Source: Moorella mulderi DSM 14980 (lineage in GTDB: Bacteria > Bacillota > DSM-521 > Neomoorellales > Neomoorellaceae). From it: a DNA stretch of 64,000 bases. The notes below the pieces were generated by a model. It saw only the letters and a program-made list of their open reading frames with translations. It was not told the DNA's origin and ran no database searches. How positions within the stretch are numbered: position 1 is the stretch's first letter; each line of letters begins with the position of its first letter. Below are positions 51,443 through 62,844 of this stretch, piece after piece. The stretch spans positions 140,075 to 204,074 of the forward strand of contig NZ_LTBC01000004.1 of assembly GCF_001594015.1 (NCBI RefSeq). Direction: 5' to 3'. The translations under genes and the position numbers were made by a program.

Positions 51443-53644
51443 ATGCCCGAAGCTGGTGTTAAACTACGTGTTTGTGAAGGTATGGTCGAAGATGCCCGCA
51501 AGGGTATTGTGAGAGTACTTTCCGACGTGATGGAAGAATTGGGCTTAAAGCCCAATGATGTGGTAGCCATTACCGGCAAGCGGACGACGGTGGCCAGGGT
51601 TATGCCTGCCTTTCAGGAGGGGTGCCCGCCCGGGAACATCCAGATGGATGGCATTTTGAGACAAAATGCCCAGGTCGGTATTGGTGAAGGCATTACCCTT
51701 ACAAGACAGGAGTGGCAGCCGGCCCGGACTGTCATCCTGGCACCGGTACTCCCGGGCTGGACTCTGGCCGGTGAACATGAGATTGTTCACTTGAAAAAAC
51801 ATTTAATTGGCCGCGCCCTAGTGCCCGGGGACCAGGTAACCATCCCCCAGTTTGCCGGTGGTGATGAGGCATTTACCGTCGAAGGGGTAGCGCCTCGCGG
51901 AGCGGTAGTTATTACCCGCGACACGGCGGTACGCTTTAAAGGCGGCGAGGACACGGAAGGCCGGGGCCGGCGGGTGACATATGAAGATATTGGTGGCCTG
52001 GCCAAAGAAGTCCAGCGGGTCCGGGAAATTATCGAACTACCTCTGAAATACCCGCAATTGTTTCACCGGCTGGGTGTGGAAGCGCCGAAGGGTATTCTCA
52101 TGTACGGCGCTCCCGGTACGGGCAAAACCCTCATTGCCCGGGCCGTAGCTTCCGAAACGGATGCCCACTTCATTCATGTCAACGGCCCGGAGATAATGCA
52201 TAAATACTACGGTGAAAGCGAAGCCCGCCTGCGCCAGGTTTTTGACGAGGCCAGGAAAAAGGCACCGAGCATTATTTTCCTGGATGAGATTGATGCCATC
52301 GCGCCCCGCCGGGCCGACGTTCACGGCGATGTCGAAAAGCGCGTGGTGGCCCAGTTGCTGGCCTTGATGGACGGGCTGGAATCTCGCGGCAATGTCATTG
52401 TGATCGCAGCCACAAATATACCCGACCTGGTGGACCCGGCCCTGCGGCGCCCGGGCCGCTTTGACCGGGAGATAGCCATTAACGTCCCCGACCAGCGGGG
52501 CCGGCGGGAGATTTTGCAGATTCACACCCGGGGTATGTCCCTGGCAGGAGATGTCTCCTTAGATCGACTGGCAGCCATTACCCACGGCTTTGTCGGTGCC
52601 GATCTGGCCGCCCTCTGCCGGGAGGCGGGCATGTACGCCCTGCGCCGCGGCCTGGCCCGGTTCCAGCTGGGTAAGGGCTCCCTGGATGACCTAGAGCTCC
52701 GGGTAACCATGCGTGACTTCCTGGATGCCCTGGCAGAGGTAGAACCCTCGGCAACGCGGGAGTTTGCCATGGAGATTCCCTCGGCCGGGTGGCAGGATGT
52801 AGGGGGCCTCGCCGAGATTAAAGAGCGCCTCCAGGCCATGGTCCAGTGGCCCCTGCGGTATCCCGAGCTTTTCCAGCAATTTGACCTGCCGGCACCTAAA
52901 GGCATCTTGCTATCTGGGCCACCGGGTACAGGCAAGACCCTGGTAGCCAGGGCCCTCGCCCGGGAAAGCGGGATAAACTTTATCCCTGTCAACAGTTCCC
53001 TCCTCTTTTCCCACTGGTGGGGGGAGGCAGAAAAGACCCTGCACGAGATTTTTCGCAAGGCGCGCCAGGCCTCTCCCTGCCTCTTGTTTTTTGATGAAAT
53101 CGATGCCCTGCTGCCCGCCCGTAAAAGCGGCGAAGGGAGCAACATTGGCAGCCGCCTGGTATCCCAATTTTTGATGGAACTGGACGGTCTGGAGGACCTG
53201 CGGGAAGTTATCGTCCTGGGGGCAACCAACCGGATTGACATCCTCGACCCGGCAGTCCTCCGGCCCGGACGCTTTGACCAGATCCTGGAGTTTCCTTACC
53301 CGGACCAGGCGGCCCGGCGAGAAATATTCGAGATCTATTTACGCTCCCGGCCGGTGGAGCGCAGCCTGAATTTAGACAACCTGGCCCAGGCAGCCGAAGG
53401 CCTGGTAGGCTCAGAAATAGAAGCCGTGTGCAAACGGGCAGCCTTGCTGGCTATAGCCGAAATAGTTAAGGGAGATACGGCTAACGAACCAGGGAGGGGT
53501 GTTATCAAAACTCGCCACCTGGAGCTGGCCCTGGCTGAAGTCCAGGGGGAAAAACACCAGGCACGGACCGGGGTGGATAACCGCAGTGTCCGCCCCGTCT
53601 GGAATAATGTTATTCCCGGAGCAGTGACCAGACTGGGGAGGTGA
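51443..53644 (+). CDS. Cdc48/VAT-type double AAA ATPase
   Basis: A 733-residue protein like archaeal VAT/Cdc48: an N-terminal double-psi-barrel substrate domain (about 1-185), D1 (Walker A GAPGTGKT near 228, Walker B FLDEIDA near 285), and D2 (Walker A GPPGTGKT near 492, Walker B FFDEIDA). Both rings look catalytically intact, including the arginine-finger region LRRPGRFDREI. Cdc48-type unfoldases extract and unfold proteins. ATG at 51443, with GAGGGGA nine bases upstream, was chosen over 51419. It is the first gene after GntR; its link to oxalate oxidoreductase is unexplained. Confidence 0.9.
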   Translation: MPEAGVKLRVCEGMVEDARKGIVRVLSDVMEELGLKPNDVVAITGKRTTVARVMPAFQEGCPPGNIQMDGILRQNAQVGIGEGITLTRQEWQPARTVILAPVLPGWTLAGEHEIVHLKKHLIGRALVPGDQVTIPQFAGGDEAFTVEGVAPRGAVVITRDTAVRFKGGEDTEGRGRRVTYEDIGGLAKEVQRVREIIELPLKYPQLFHRLGVEAPKGILMYGAPGTGKTLIARAVASETDAHFIHVNGPEIMHKYYGESEARLRQVFDEARKKAPSIIFLDEIDAIAPRRADVHGDVEKRVVAQLLALMDGLESRGNVIVIAATNIPDLVDPALRRPGRFDREIAINVPDQRGRREILQIHTRGMSLAGDVSLDRLAAITHGFVGADLAALCREAGMYALRRGLARFQLGKGSLDDLELRVTMRDFLDALAEVEPSATREFAMEIPSAGWQDVGGLAEIKERLQAMVQWPLRYPELFQQFDLPAPKGILLSGPPGTGKTLVARALARESGINFIPVNSSLLFSHWWGEAEKTLHEIFRKARQASPCLLFFDEIDALLPARKSGEGSNIGSRLVSQFLMELDGLEDLREVIVLGATNRIDILDPAVLRPGRFDQILEFPYPDQAARREIFEIYLRSRPVERSLNLDNLAQAAEGLVGSEIEAVCKRAALLAIAEIVKGDTANEPGRGVIKTRHLELALAEVQGEKHQARTGVDNRSVRPVWNNVIPGAVTRLGR

Positions 53645-53801
53645 GGCTGGAAGACAAAACAGGAACTTTTAACGGCAGCGGCCGGGACCGGCTCCCACTG
53701 CAGCTTTTGGAAGGCCCGGGCACCGGCTGCCAGAAAGGCTCCCGGCTGTGGGAGAGCACTCCCTTTGCTGACATTGAGAGGCAAGAAAGGAGGAACGTCA
53801 A

Positions 53802-54749
53802 TTGTCCACTCAAGAACTTTTTGCCGAACCCAACCTTAAGCAGATTACCGTCTGGGCCCGCGGCGTGGTCATGAATAAAGACGCCCGCGACATCGTGGTG
53901 GCCTTAACGGAAGCTGCTGCTAAAGAAGGCAAGTATGTTCAGGCCTGGGAGAACTATGTTGACCTCCCCGACCGCATCTATGTCCCGGTACGGGCCTACG
54001 CTCGCATCAGCAGCGATCCCATTGAAAGCAAATACGTTTACGAAAATGAGAACCCGGATATTGTCGTCGTCGTCGAGGAAACCCTGGTCAAGGGCGTCCC
54101 CATCCTGAAGGGTATCAAGCCGGGCAGTACCCTGGTGGTCAATACCAGGCGCAGCATCGATACCATCCTGGAATTCCTGGGCGATACCGGTAACCTGGCC
54201 CGGGTTGTCACCGTTGATGCCAACAGCATGGCCCAGGCCGTCATGACCCTATCCGGGGCTGAAGGCGCGACTGACGCTACTGGTATCGGCGCCGGTATAG
54301 CCGCCCCCATTGCCGGAGCCGTTGTAAAGGCAACCGGTATTGTGGATATTGATAACCTGGCAGCAGTAGTCAAAAATCCTGCCGCCATGCGCCGGGGCTA
54401 TGAAGAAGCGCAAATAAGGCAGCTGCCGGCCCATGAAGTGGTAGAAGAAGTAGCCGTAACGGCCAGGGAACTCTTGAAGCATATGCCCTTTGCCGGTACT
54501 GTCCCCTCACCGCAGACCGAAAATGAAGGCATGATTACCGGGAACTGGCGCATCCAGCGACCTGTCCTTAACCAGGAAGCCTGCACCCAGTGCTGGACCT
54601 GCTGGATCTCCTGCCCGGATTCCTGCATTACCATGTCCGATGATGGACCTGCTTTTAACCTTAAATACTGCAAAGGTTGCGGTCTCTGCACCGCCGTCTG
54701 TCCGAGCGGTGCCATAGCCCGGGTTCCAGAGTTAGATTTTAAAAATTAA
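53802..54749 (+). CDS. Oxalate oxidoreductase gamma-delta fusion subunit
   Basis: A 315-residue fusion of a 2-oxoacid oxidoreductase gamma domain (about 1-195) with a delta ferredoxin domain (about 240-315). Ferredoxin motifs are CTQCWTCWISCPDSC and CKGCGLCTAVCPSG, carrying two 4Fe-4S clusters. In the Moorella oxalate oxidoreductase, gamma and delta are fused exactly this way. It moves electrons from the thiamine diphosphate site to ferredoxin. The start is TTG 53802 with AAAGGAGG upstream. It is the first of the three enzyme genes. Confidence 0.93.
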   Translation: MSTQELFAEPNLKQITVWARGVVMNKDARDIVVALTEAAAKEGKYVQAWENYVDLPDRIYVPVRAYARISSDPIESKYVYENENPDIVVVVEETLVKGVPILKGIKPGSTLVVNTRRSIDTILEFLGDTGNLARVVTVDANSMAQAVMTLSGAEGATDATGIGAGIAAPIAGAVVKATGIVDIDNLAAVVKNPAAMRRGYEEAQIRQLPAHEVVEEVAVTARELLKHMPFAGTVPSPQTENEGMITGNWRIQRPVLNQEACTQCWTCWISCPDSCITMSDDGPAFNLKYCKGCGLCTAVCPSGAIARVPELDFKN

Positions 54750-54770
54750 TCCTTTCAGGAGGTGAAGAAA

Positions 54771-56932
<2,162 letters not shown>

Positions 56933-57219
56933 TACTCAACTATAAGTTAAGTAACGCTTTGCTCCAGGTAACCTGGAATGGTTACCTGGAGCAAACCCTA
57001 TCTGTTTTGCCGGGAATAAATGGTGAAATTTACAACGACTTTTCTATGCCAGTAACTGAAATTTATAACACCGTTTGCAGTACCAGCTACTTTTTTCAAA
57101 ATAACATAAGCCATAAAAATAGCTATTCCACATCCAAACGCGGCCCGATACGTCAGTTAATTCGACAAATTAGGATGAATTTTAGATAAATCTATTATAT
57201 AAAGGAGGTTCAGTTAAGT
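56933..57219 (+). other. Gap between oxalate and permease operons
   Basis: Contains the hairpin GCTCCAGGTAACC (56961-56973) with GGTTACCTGGAGC (56980-56992), a perfect 13-base-pair stem that probably ends the oxalate operon although no T-run follows. The rest, to the AAAGGAGG at 57201, is AT-rich and may hold the permease promoter, but no clear boxes were found. Open frames here look like chance. Confidence 0.55.
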
Positions 57220-58821
57220 ATGCAGGGTCTGCCGCAAATGAGCGTTTGGTTGTGGTTTTTGTGTTTGGTACCCATTCTAGCTGTATTAATTTTAATGATG
57301 GTTTTTAGATGGAGCGGTGGGCGTTCGGGAGTAGTAGGATGGGTTTTAACTTTAATTGTAGCCTATATCTGGTTCGGCGGCCACCTTCATATTTTATCCG
57401 CAGGCACTTTAAAAGGCTTGTGGGCTACTGTATGGGTGCTGTACATTATCTGGGGCGCCATGACAGTTTACAATGTTGTCGATTTAGTGGGTGGCTTTAA
57501 AGTTATTTCTGATACTTTTACCCGCTTAACTGGAGGCAATAAGATTTTACAATTGCTTGTTTTGGGCTGGGCTTTCCCGGGTTTTGTGCAAGGGGTATGT
57601 GGTTATGGGGCGCCGGTGGCCGTTGCGGCGCCATTACTGGTGGGCCTGGGGTTTGATCCCATATTTGCTGCAGCTACGGCGCTCATTGGCCATTCCTGGG
57701 CGGTGACTTTCGGTTCCCTTGGTTCCTCCTATTCAATTTTAGAAAGATTAACTACTCTGGACCCAGGTCGATTGGCCCTGTTTGCCGCCTTTTTCCTGGG
57801 CATAGCCTGTGTTTTATGCGGTTATAGTATTGCTCATATGTACGGTGGCTGGAAATGTATGCGTGAAGGCACCCCGGCTATCTTGCTAATTGGGGTGACC
57901 ATGGGCGCCGTATTGAACCTGGTAGCCAATTTTGTTGCTCCTTATGTGGCTTCCTTTGTAGCCGGAGCGGCGGGTCTAATAGTTGGCGGCCTGGTTGTTC
58001 CCAAACTGCCTATGTATCGTCCGAAAGTTGCTGATTATACCACCGCAGAGGTAGCTGCCACAAATGAACCTTACAGTTTTAACGTAGCCTTTTTTGCTTA
58101 TTATGCATTAATAATAATAGTATTTACTGTATATTTAATCCAACCCCTGAAGGCATATTTAGCAGGTTTGATAAATATAGGATTTCCTTTTCCGGAAACA
58201 ACTACTTTGCTTGGCTTTACCAATAAAGCAGTCAAGAAATACCAGTCTATTGCCGTGTTTACTGCTCCCGGCACATTGATTTTTACAGCAGCCTTTTTAT
58301 CCTATTTGTTTTATAAAGCGCGTGGCCTGTGGCCGGAAAAAGGAGGCCAAATGTTGCTTAACCGCATTATTAAGCAGGCCATGGGCGCTACCATGACGGT
58401 TACGACCATGACCATGATGGGCGTAGTCATGATGGAAGTGGGCATTACCCGTTATTTAGCCGAGGGTCTGGCCAACACGGGGAGACTTTATCCTATCTTT
58501 TCCCCCTGGATTGGTGTTCTAGGTGCTTTCATGACCGGCAGTAACACCAATTCCAATGTACTTTTTACCGGCCTCCAGTGGGACGTGGCTAAACTGCTGA
58601 TGATAAGTCCCTTTGTAATTTTAGGCCTGCAGACTTCTGGCGGTGCAATTGGAAATATGTTTTGTCCCATGAATGTGGCTTTGGGTACCGGCGTAACCGG
58701 CCAGGGCGGGCGTGAAGGCGAGTGCCTGCGCCGCACGGCCCTGTACAATGCTATTCTTACTTTTGTAGTAGGAATCCTGGGCTGGTTAATCCTCTATGTA
58801 TTTTTCCCGGGAATCGAATAG
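57220..58821 (+). CDS. L-lactate permease-family carrier
   Basis: A 533-residue LctP-family protein with about 12-14 membrane spans. GYGAPVAVAAPLLVGLG near residue 129 and the C-terminal TGSNTNSNVLF near 440 are typical of lactate/glycolate permeases. In an oxalate-using acetogen the substrate could be lactate, glycolate, glyoxylate or oxalate; the sequence does not decide. Its codons are visibly more AT-rich than those of the oxalate genes. ATG at 57220 with AAAGGAGG upstream. A small membrane protein gene follows. Confidence 0.85.
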   Translation: MQGLPQMSVWLWFLCLVPILAVLILMMVFRWSGGRSGVVGWVLTLIVAYIWFGGHLHILSAGTLKGLWATVWVLYIIWGAMTVYNVVDLVGGFKVISDTFTRLTGGNKILQLLVLGWAFPGFVQGVCGYGAPVAVAAPLLVGLGFDPIFAAATALIGHSWAVTFGSLGSSYSILERLTTLDPGRLALFAAFFLGIACVLCGYSIAHMYGGWKCMREGTPAILLIGVTMGAVLNLVANFVAPYVASFVAGAAGLIVGGLVVPKLPMYRPKVADYTTAEVAATNEPYSFNVAFFAYYALIIIVFTVYLIQPLKAYLAGLINIGFPFPETTTLLGFTNKAVKKYQSIAVFTAPGTLIFTAAFLSYLFYKARGLWPEKGGQMLLNRIIKQAMGATMTVTTMTMMGVVMMEVGITRYLAEGLANTGRLYPIFSPWIGVLGAFMTGSNTNSNVLFTGLQWDVAKLLMISPFVILGLQTSGGAIGNMFCPMNVALGTGVTGQGGREGECLRRTALYNAILTFVVGILGWLILYVFFPGIE

Positions 58822-58835
58822 GAGGTCGATAGCAC

Positions 58836-59024
58836 ATGGTAGCGGCTGAAAAACAATCTTTACGAAAAAGGTACAAGTTTGAAGGCATGCTGGGTGCTTT
58901 TATCTTGATGTGGCTGGACTTTCCGCTGTTATATCAAGGTGTTGTATCCCATAATTCTGCAGCATTGGGAGCAGGTTTTCTTATTATACTGGTGGCTGGC
59001 GGTATAGCGTATTATTTTAGTTAA
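58836..59024 (+). CDS. Small two-span membrane protein
   Basis: A 62-residue protein with a charged N-terminus (AAEKQSLRKRYKFEG) and two hydrophobic segments (about residues 18-37 and 43-61). ATG at 58836, GGAGG upstream, 14 bases after the permease gene and before a terminator. It may be an accessory subunit of the carrier, parallel to the 45-residue gene behind the YeiH-type exporter. Confidence 0.65.
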   Translation: MVAAEKQSLRKRYKFEGMLGAFILMWLDFPLLYQGVVSHNSAALGAGFLIILVAGGIAYYFS

Positions 59025-59040
59025 ATTAAGATAGGCTGGC

Positions 59041-59085
59041 GGGGCGGGTGGTAGGCGAGGTTCTACCGGCCCGCCCCGTGTTTAA
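59041..59085 (+). terminator. Terminator of the permease operon
   Basis: GGGGCGGG (59041-59048) pairs with CCCGCCCC (59070-59077), with an inner GGTAG / CTACC helix, followed by GTGTTT. Confidence 0.75.
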
Positions 59086-59116
59086 TTTAATATCCTTGTA
59101 AAGGAGGTGCTTCTTG

Positions 59117-60058
59117 ATGCAGGTTCTGGTAACCGGCGGTGCGGGCGATGTTGGCCGCTACCTGGTCCAGGATTTATGTTATCACGGCCACCAGGTGCGG
59201 GTCCTGGACCGGGCCCTAAGTTTTCTTGATAGCCCCGGGAGCAGCCAGGTCAATCTATGCGGGGGCAATCTGGAGGATAAGGAACTGGTAGCCCGGGCCG
59301 TAGACGGCGTGGAGGCAGTGATCCACCTGGCCTGGAGCTTCAGCGATGAACCCCTGGATATTTTTGGTGGCGACCTGGTCGGGCATATAAATCTACTGGC
59401 AGCATCTGTCAGGGCTGGCGTCAAGCATTTTATCTATACCAGCACGGCTACAGTTTATGGCCGGGCTACAACCCAGCCCGTTCTCGAGGACCACCCCTGC
59501 CTGGTAGGTGAAGCCCGTAAGCCCATTTATGCTCTGGGTAAATTTGCGGCTGAGGAATTATGCCGCCACTATTATCGCGAGCAGGGTTTACCGGTTACCA
59601 TTTTCCGTTTCTGGTGGGCCTTCGGCGATGAAATCGGTGGCCGGCATTTGCGGAATCTGGTACGGGCGGCGCTCCATGACGACCCCATCCAGGTGCCAGC
59701 TGTTGCCGGGGGCACATTTGTCAGTATGGCCGACCTGGCCCTGGCCTGCCGGCTGGCCCTCAGCAGGTCGGGGGCCGCAGGGCAAACCTATAACCTGGGG
59801 AGCCTTTATTTGAGCTGGGAAGAAATCGCCAGCCTGCTTATTGAACTAACCGGCTCCGGCTCGGAGTTACAAGTAATTCCTCCAGGCGAATGGACGGGAC
59901 CGGTCTTTTTAAACGAAGTGTGGGAGCTCAGCTGGGAAAAAGCAGCCCGGGAACTGGACTATCAACCCGTTTTCACCGGTAGCCAGGGCCGGGCGGCCTT
60001 TGTCAAAGCCCTGGTGAAATGTGTCAACAAAGTACGGGCAACGGAGAAAAAACATTAA
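59117..60058 (+). CDS. NAD-dependent epimerase/dehydratase
   Basis: A 313-residue extended short-chain dehydrogenase. The nucleotide-binding GGAGDVGRYL is at residues 7-16 and the catalytic Tyr-x3-Lys is in IYALGKFAAEE near 137. Members act on nucleotide sugars or as hydroxysteroid-type dehydrogenases; the substrate is unknown. AAAGGAGG precedes ATG 59117; TTG 59114 is in frame. It stands alone between the permease operon and the ClC gene. Confidence 0.82.
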   Translation: MQVLVTGGAGDVGRYLVQDLCYHGHQVRVLDRALSFLDSPGSSQVNLCGGNLEDKELVARAVDGVEAVIHLAWSFSDEPLDIFGGDLVGHINLLAASVRAGVKHFIYTSTATVYGRATTQPVLEDHPCLVGEARKPIYALGKFAAEELCRHYYREQGLPVTIFRFWWAFGDEIGGRHLRNLVRAALHDDPIQVPAVAGGTFVSMADLALACRLALSRSGAAGQTYNLGSLYLSWEEIASLLIELTGSGSELQVIPPGEWTGPVFLNEVWELSWEKAARELDYQPVFTGSQGRAAFVKALVKCVNKVRATEKKH

Positions 60059-60073
60059 CAAATAGGAATGGGC

Positions 60074-60102
60074 TTAACAAGAAAGCCAAGGGGTGGTACA
60101 AT
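60074..60102 (+). promoter_or_regulatory. Sigma-A promoter of the ClC gene
   Basis: TTAACA (60074-60079) and TACAAT (60097-60102), 17-base spacer. It supports a start codon downstream of about 60109 for the ClC transporter rather than the longest frame from 60019. Confidence 0.6.
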
Positions 60103-60147
60103 GGAAAAGTGACATCAGGAAGTGCCTGTCCGGGGGCAGGAAAAGAA

Positions 60148-61755
60148 GTGCGGGACGAAGCTCTTTTACTTAAAAAACATTCTATTCATGATAGCCTGCT
60201 GCTAAGGCGATATGATTATTTTTTACGTTTTCTGCTTAAAGGAGCCTTAGCGGGCACCAGCGCCGGGGTAGTTGGGGTAGCCTTTCGCTTAGTCCTGACG
60301 GAAGGGGACTTATGGCGCAATGAGCTTTTAAGGTGGGCGCATACTATACCCGGCTGGGGCTGGCTGGTGTTACCCTGCCTGGGGGCCCTGGCCGGTGCCC
60401 TGGCCGGCTGGTTGACCAGTTTTGCTCCGGAAACTGCCGGCAGCGGCATTCCCCACGTGGAAGCCGTTCTGATTAGCCAGCGCGAGCTCCTCTGGTGGCG
60501 GGTTATCCCGGTAAAATTTATTGCCGGGGCCCTGGCTATTGGGGCCGGTCTGTCCCTGGGCCGGGAGGGGCCGACGGTACAAATGGGCGCTGCAGCCGGC
60601 CAGGCAGTAAGTAAAAGCTTTAGCCGGTCCAAAACGGAAGAACTTCACTTAATTGCCTGTGGTGCAGGAGCAGGGCTGGCGGCAGCCTTTAACGCCCCCC
60701 TGGCAGGAGTAGTTTTTGTCCTGGAAGAACTGCGCCGTAATTTTTCACCCTATGTACTGGGAGGAGCCCTGGCGGCCAGTGTTACTGCTGATCTGATATC
60801 CCAGAGGATTTTAGGGCCACTTCCTACCTTTCGCATTAAGGAATTATTACCTTTACCCCTGGCCACCTTACCGGCATTTTTAGTCCTGGGAATATTAACC
60901 GGTGTTTTAGGCGTGGCTTTTAATCGTACCTTACAAGGAAGCCTTGATGTGGCAGACAGGTTAAAAGGCCTGCCCCGCTGGTTGCGGGCGTCGCTGGCAG
61001 TCTCGCTGGCAGGGGTTTTGGGCTATTTCTTACCCCAGGTTTTAGGCGGCGGGCACCAGCTGGCAGAAGATGTCCTCTGGGGCCGGGTTCAAATGGGTAT
61101 TATCCCCCTTCTCTTTGCAGTCAAGTTTCTTTTAACTATGTTAAGTTACAGTGCTGGGGTTCCCGGGGGTATCTTTCTACCGCTCCTGGTTCTGGGGGCT
61201 TTACTGGGCTCCTTTGTTGGCGAGATCAGCGGCCTGCTTATTCCTGGCTTTCAGGGCCTGGGGCCATCTTTTGCGGTAATTGGAATGGCTGCCTATTTCG
61301 TGGCTATTGTGCGTTCACCCCTTACCGGGATTGTGCTCATAATCGAAATGACAGGTAACTACCAGCATATTTTACCGCTTCTTTTTACCTGTATGATCGC
61401 TTATATAGTGGCGGAGGCTCTGGGATGTTTACCCGTTTATGAGATGCTGCTGGAACGGGATTTAGCCAGGGCGAAGAGTGACGGTATTTCCAAACCCTCT
61501 ACTAAAGACAAAATGCTGATTGTCGAGGCTGTAGTTGAGAGCGGGGCGAGCGCCTGCGGTTGCCGGGTCAAAGACCTGGTTTTACCCGTAGATTGTTTGC
61601 TGGTTACCATTCGCAGAGGAGCCAGGGAAATCATTCCCCGCGGCAATACCAGGCTTCTGGAAGGTGATCACTTAACAGTAATTGTACCCGAGAATAGAGC
61701 GGCGGCGATAAACGAGGCACTGGCTAAAGTAACCCGATGTAATCCTAAGGTGTAA
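60148..61755 (+). CDS. ClC-type chloride/proton transporter with TrkA-C domain
   Basis: A 535-residue ClC family protein. The selectivity segments are present: GSGIPH, GREGPTVQ with the gating Glu, GGIFLP, and a Tyr in AAYFVAIVRSPLTG; the proton Glu lies in FVLEELRR, which favours an antiporter. A C-terminal TrkA-C-like domain (about 470-535) may bind a regulator. GTG at 60148 was chosen because the promoter lies just upstream and CAGGAAAAG precedes it; the frame extends to 60019. It may help with acid or anion stress. Confidence 0.85.
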   Translation: MRDEALLLKKHSIHDSLLLRRYDYFLRFLLKGALAGTSAGVVGVAFRLVLTEGDLWRNELLRWAHTIPGWGWLVLPCLGALAGALAGWLTSFAPETAGSGIPHVEAVLISQRELLWWRVIPVKFIAGALAIGAGLSLGREGPTVQMGAAAGQAVSKSFSRSKTEELHLIACGAGAGLAAAFNAPLAGVVFVLEELRRNFSPYVLGGALAASVTADLISQRILGPLPTFRIKELLPLPLATLPAFLVLGILTGVLGVAFNRTLQGSLDVADRLKGLPRWLRASLAVSLAGVLGYFLPQVLGGGHQLAEDVLWGRVQMGIIPLLFAVKFLLTMLSYSAGVPGGIFLPLLVLGALLGSFVGEISGLLIPGFQGLGPSFAVIGMAAYFVAIVRSPLTGIVLIIEMTGNYQHILPLLFTCMIAYIVAEALGCLPVYEMLLERDLARAKSDGISKPSTKDKMLIVEAVVESGASACGCRVKDLVLPVDCLLVTIRRGAREIIPRGNTRLLEGDHLTVIVPENRAAAINEALAKVTRCNPKV

Positions 61756-61768
61756 ATTGCAAATTATA

Positions 61769-61805
61769 AAAAGCCGGCCCCTTGCCCGGAGCCGGCTTTT
61801 TTTAT
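61769..61805. terminator. Bidirectional terminator
   Basis: AAAAGCCGGC and GCCGGCTTTT form a strong stem at 61769-61800 with T-runs in both directions, between the convergent ClC and patatin genes. Confidence 0.85.
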
Positions 61806-62626
61806 CGCCCCAGCAGGCGGCGAATTTGCGGGAGATTGCGCTGGGCTTCTTCCGCACCGGCGGCCACCAGGTTGCTGAACTCACTGACGTCCCAGGAACT
61901 GACGGGTTTTTTAATGGGTTTGAGGACCAGGTCGGCGTAAAGCCTTAAGGTAAGGGAGGTATTCCGCCGGCTGATGATATCCAGGCTCTGGAGGAGGACT
62001 TCGCCGGCATGGTGAAAGGCCCGGCTGGGGACACCGCAGTCCAGGTCCACGGCAATGACAATATTATCAGCCCCCAGGTAACGGGCAATATCGGCCGGGA
62101 CGTTGTCCGTCAGGCCGCCGTCTACCAGAAGGCGGGAGCCGATTTTATAGGGAGCGAAGAGAGCCGGGATAGAAATGCTGGCCCGGACGGCCTGCCAGGC
62201 AGGCACATCGCCGCCCAGGACCATATCCGGCGGTAATGGTTTAATTGGCCGGCCAGCGGTATAGATAACTGTTTCGCCGCTGATTAAATCGCAGGCCACT
62301 GCTGCCATCAGGGGCTGGAGTTCTGACAGATGGCGATTGCCCAGGACCCTCTTCAGCGCGCTTTCAATGGTGCCACCATGAATTAGCCCCAGGGGCAAAC
62401 CGGTAAAACGGTAATTTTCCAATCTAAAGATGTTAGCAAAAGGGAGGCTGCCCATGGAGCTAACGGCCGGCAGGAGGCCGGCTCCATACAAGGCGGCGGC
62501 AATAGAACCGGCACTGGTCCCAACGACGAGATCGGGTTTAATACCGTTTTCCTCCAGGACACGTAAGACACCTAAGTGGGCCGCTCCTTTTAACCCCCCA
62601 CCTCCCAGGGCGAGGCCAAAACGCAT
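61802..62626 (-). CDS. Patatin-like phospholipase (RssA-type)
   Basis: A 274-residue protein. The oxyanion GGGGLKGAAHLG lies at residues 9-20, the nucleophile Ser in VGTSAGS near residue 38, and the catalytic Asp in VDGGLTDNVP near 160. Such patatin-like esterases hydrolyse lipids. ATG at 62626 was chosen, with GAGGAGG seven bases upstream; the frame extends to 62644. It is convergent with the ClC gene. Confidence 0.9.
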   Translation of the reverse strand: MRFGLALGGGGLKGAAHLGVLRVLEENGIKPDLVVGTSAGSIAAALYGAGLLPAVSSMGSLPFANIFRLENYRFTGLPLGLIHGGTIESALKRVLGNRHLSELQPLMAAVACDLISGETVIYTAGRPIKPLPPDMVLGGDVPAWQAVRASISIPALFAPYKIGSRLLVDGGLTDNVPADIARYLGADNIVIAVDLDCGVPSRAFHHAGEVLLQSLDIISRRNTSLTLRLYADLVLKPIKKPVSSWDVSEFSNLVAAGAEEAQRNLPQIRRLLGR

Positions 62627-62766
62627 AAAAAAACCTCCTCGCAATAGCTTGCAAAATATTGTATGTGCAGGGATCTTCTTCGGTGCCGGCTTAGCACATA
62701 TTTAAGTGTTGTGGTAATTTAAAGAGAACATATATAGAATAAAAAAGTCATTATAGGATATGGTGA

Positions 62767-62794
62767 GCAGGAAATATCAAAGCTGTAGCGAATA
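62767..62794 (+). promoter_or_regulatory. Sigma-H-like promoter motif 7 (KDPG aldolase)
   Basis: GCAGGAAAT (62767-62775), 11 bases, AGCGAATA (62787-62794). One of the closest matches to the shared consensus. The aldolase gene starts about 50 bases downstream. Confidence 0.6.
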
Positions 62795-62844
62795 AAAATA
62801 AATATAAAAACAATGTTCCATGATATGAAACGGGGGATGAAGTG

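Noticed and set aside
53641..53874. 77-residue open frame between the AAA ATPase and the oxalate gamma-delta gene
   Set aside because: Its ribosome site overlaps the upstream stop, it overlaps 73 bases of the oxalate gene in another frame, and the sequence has no recognisable fold.
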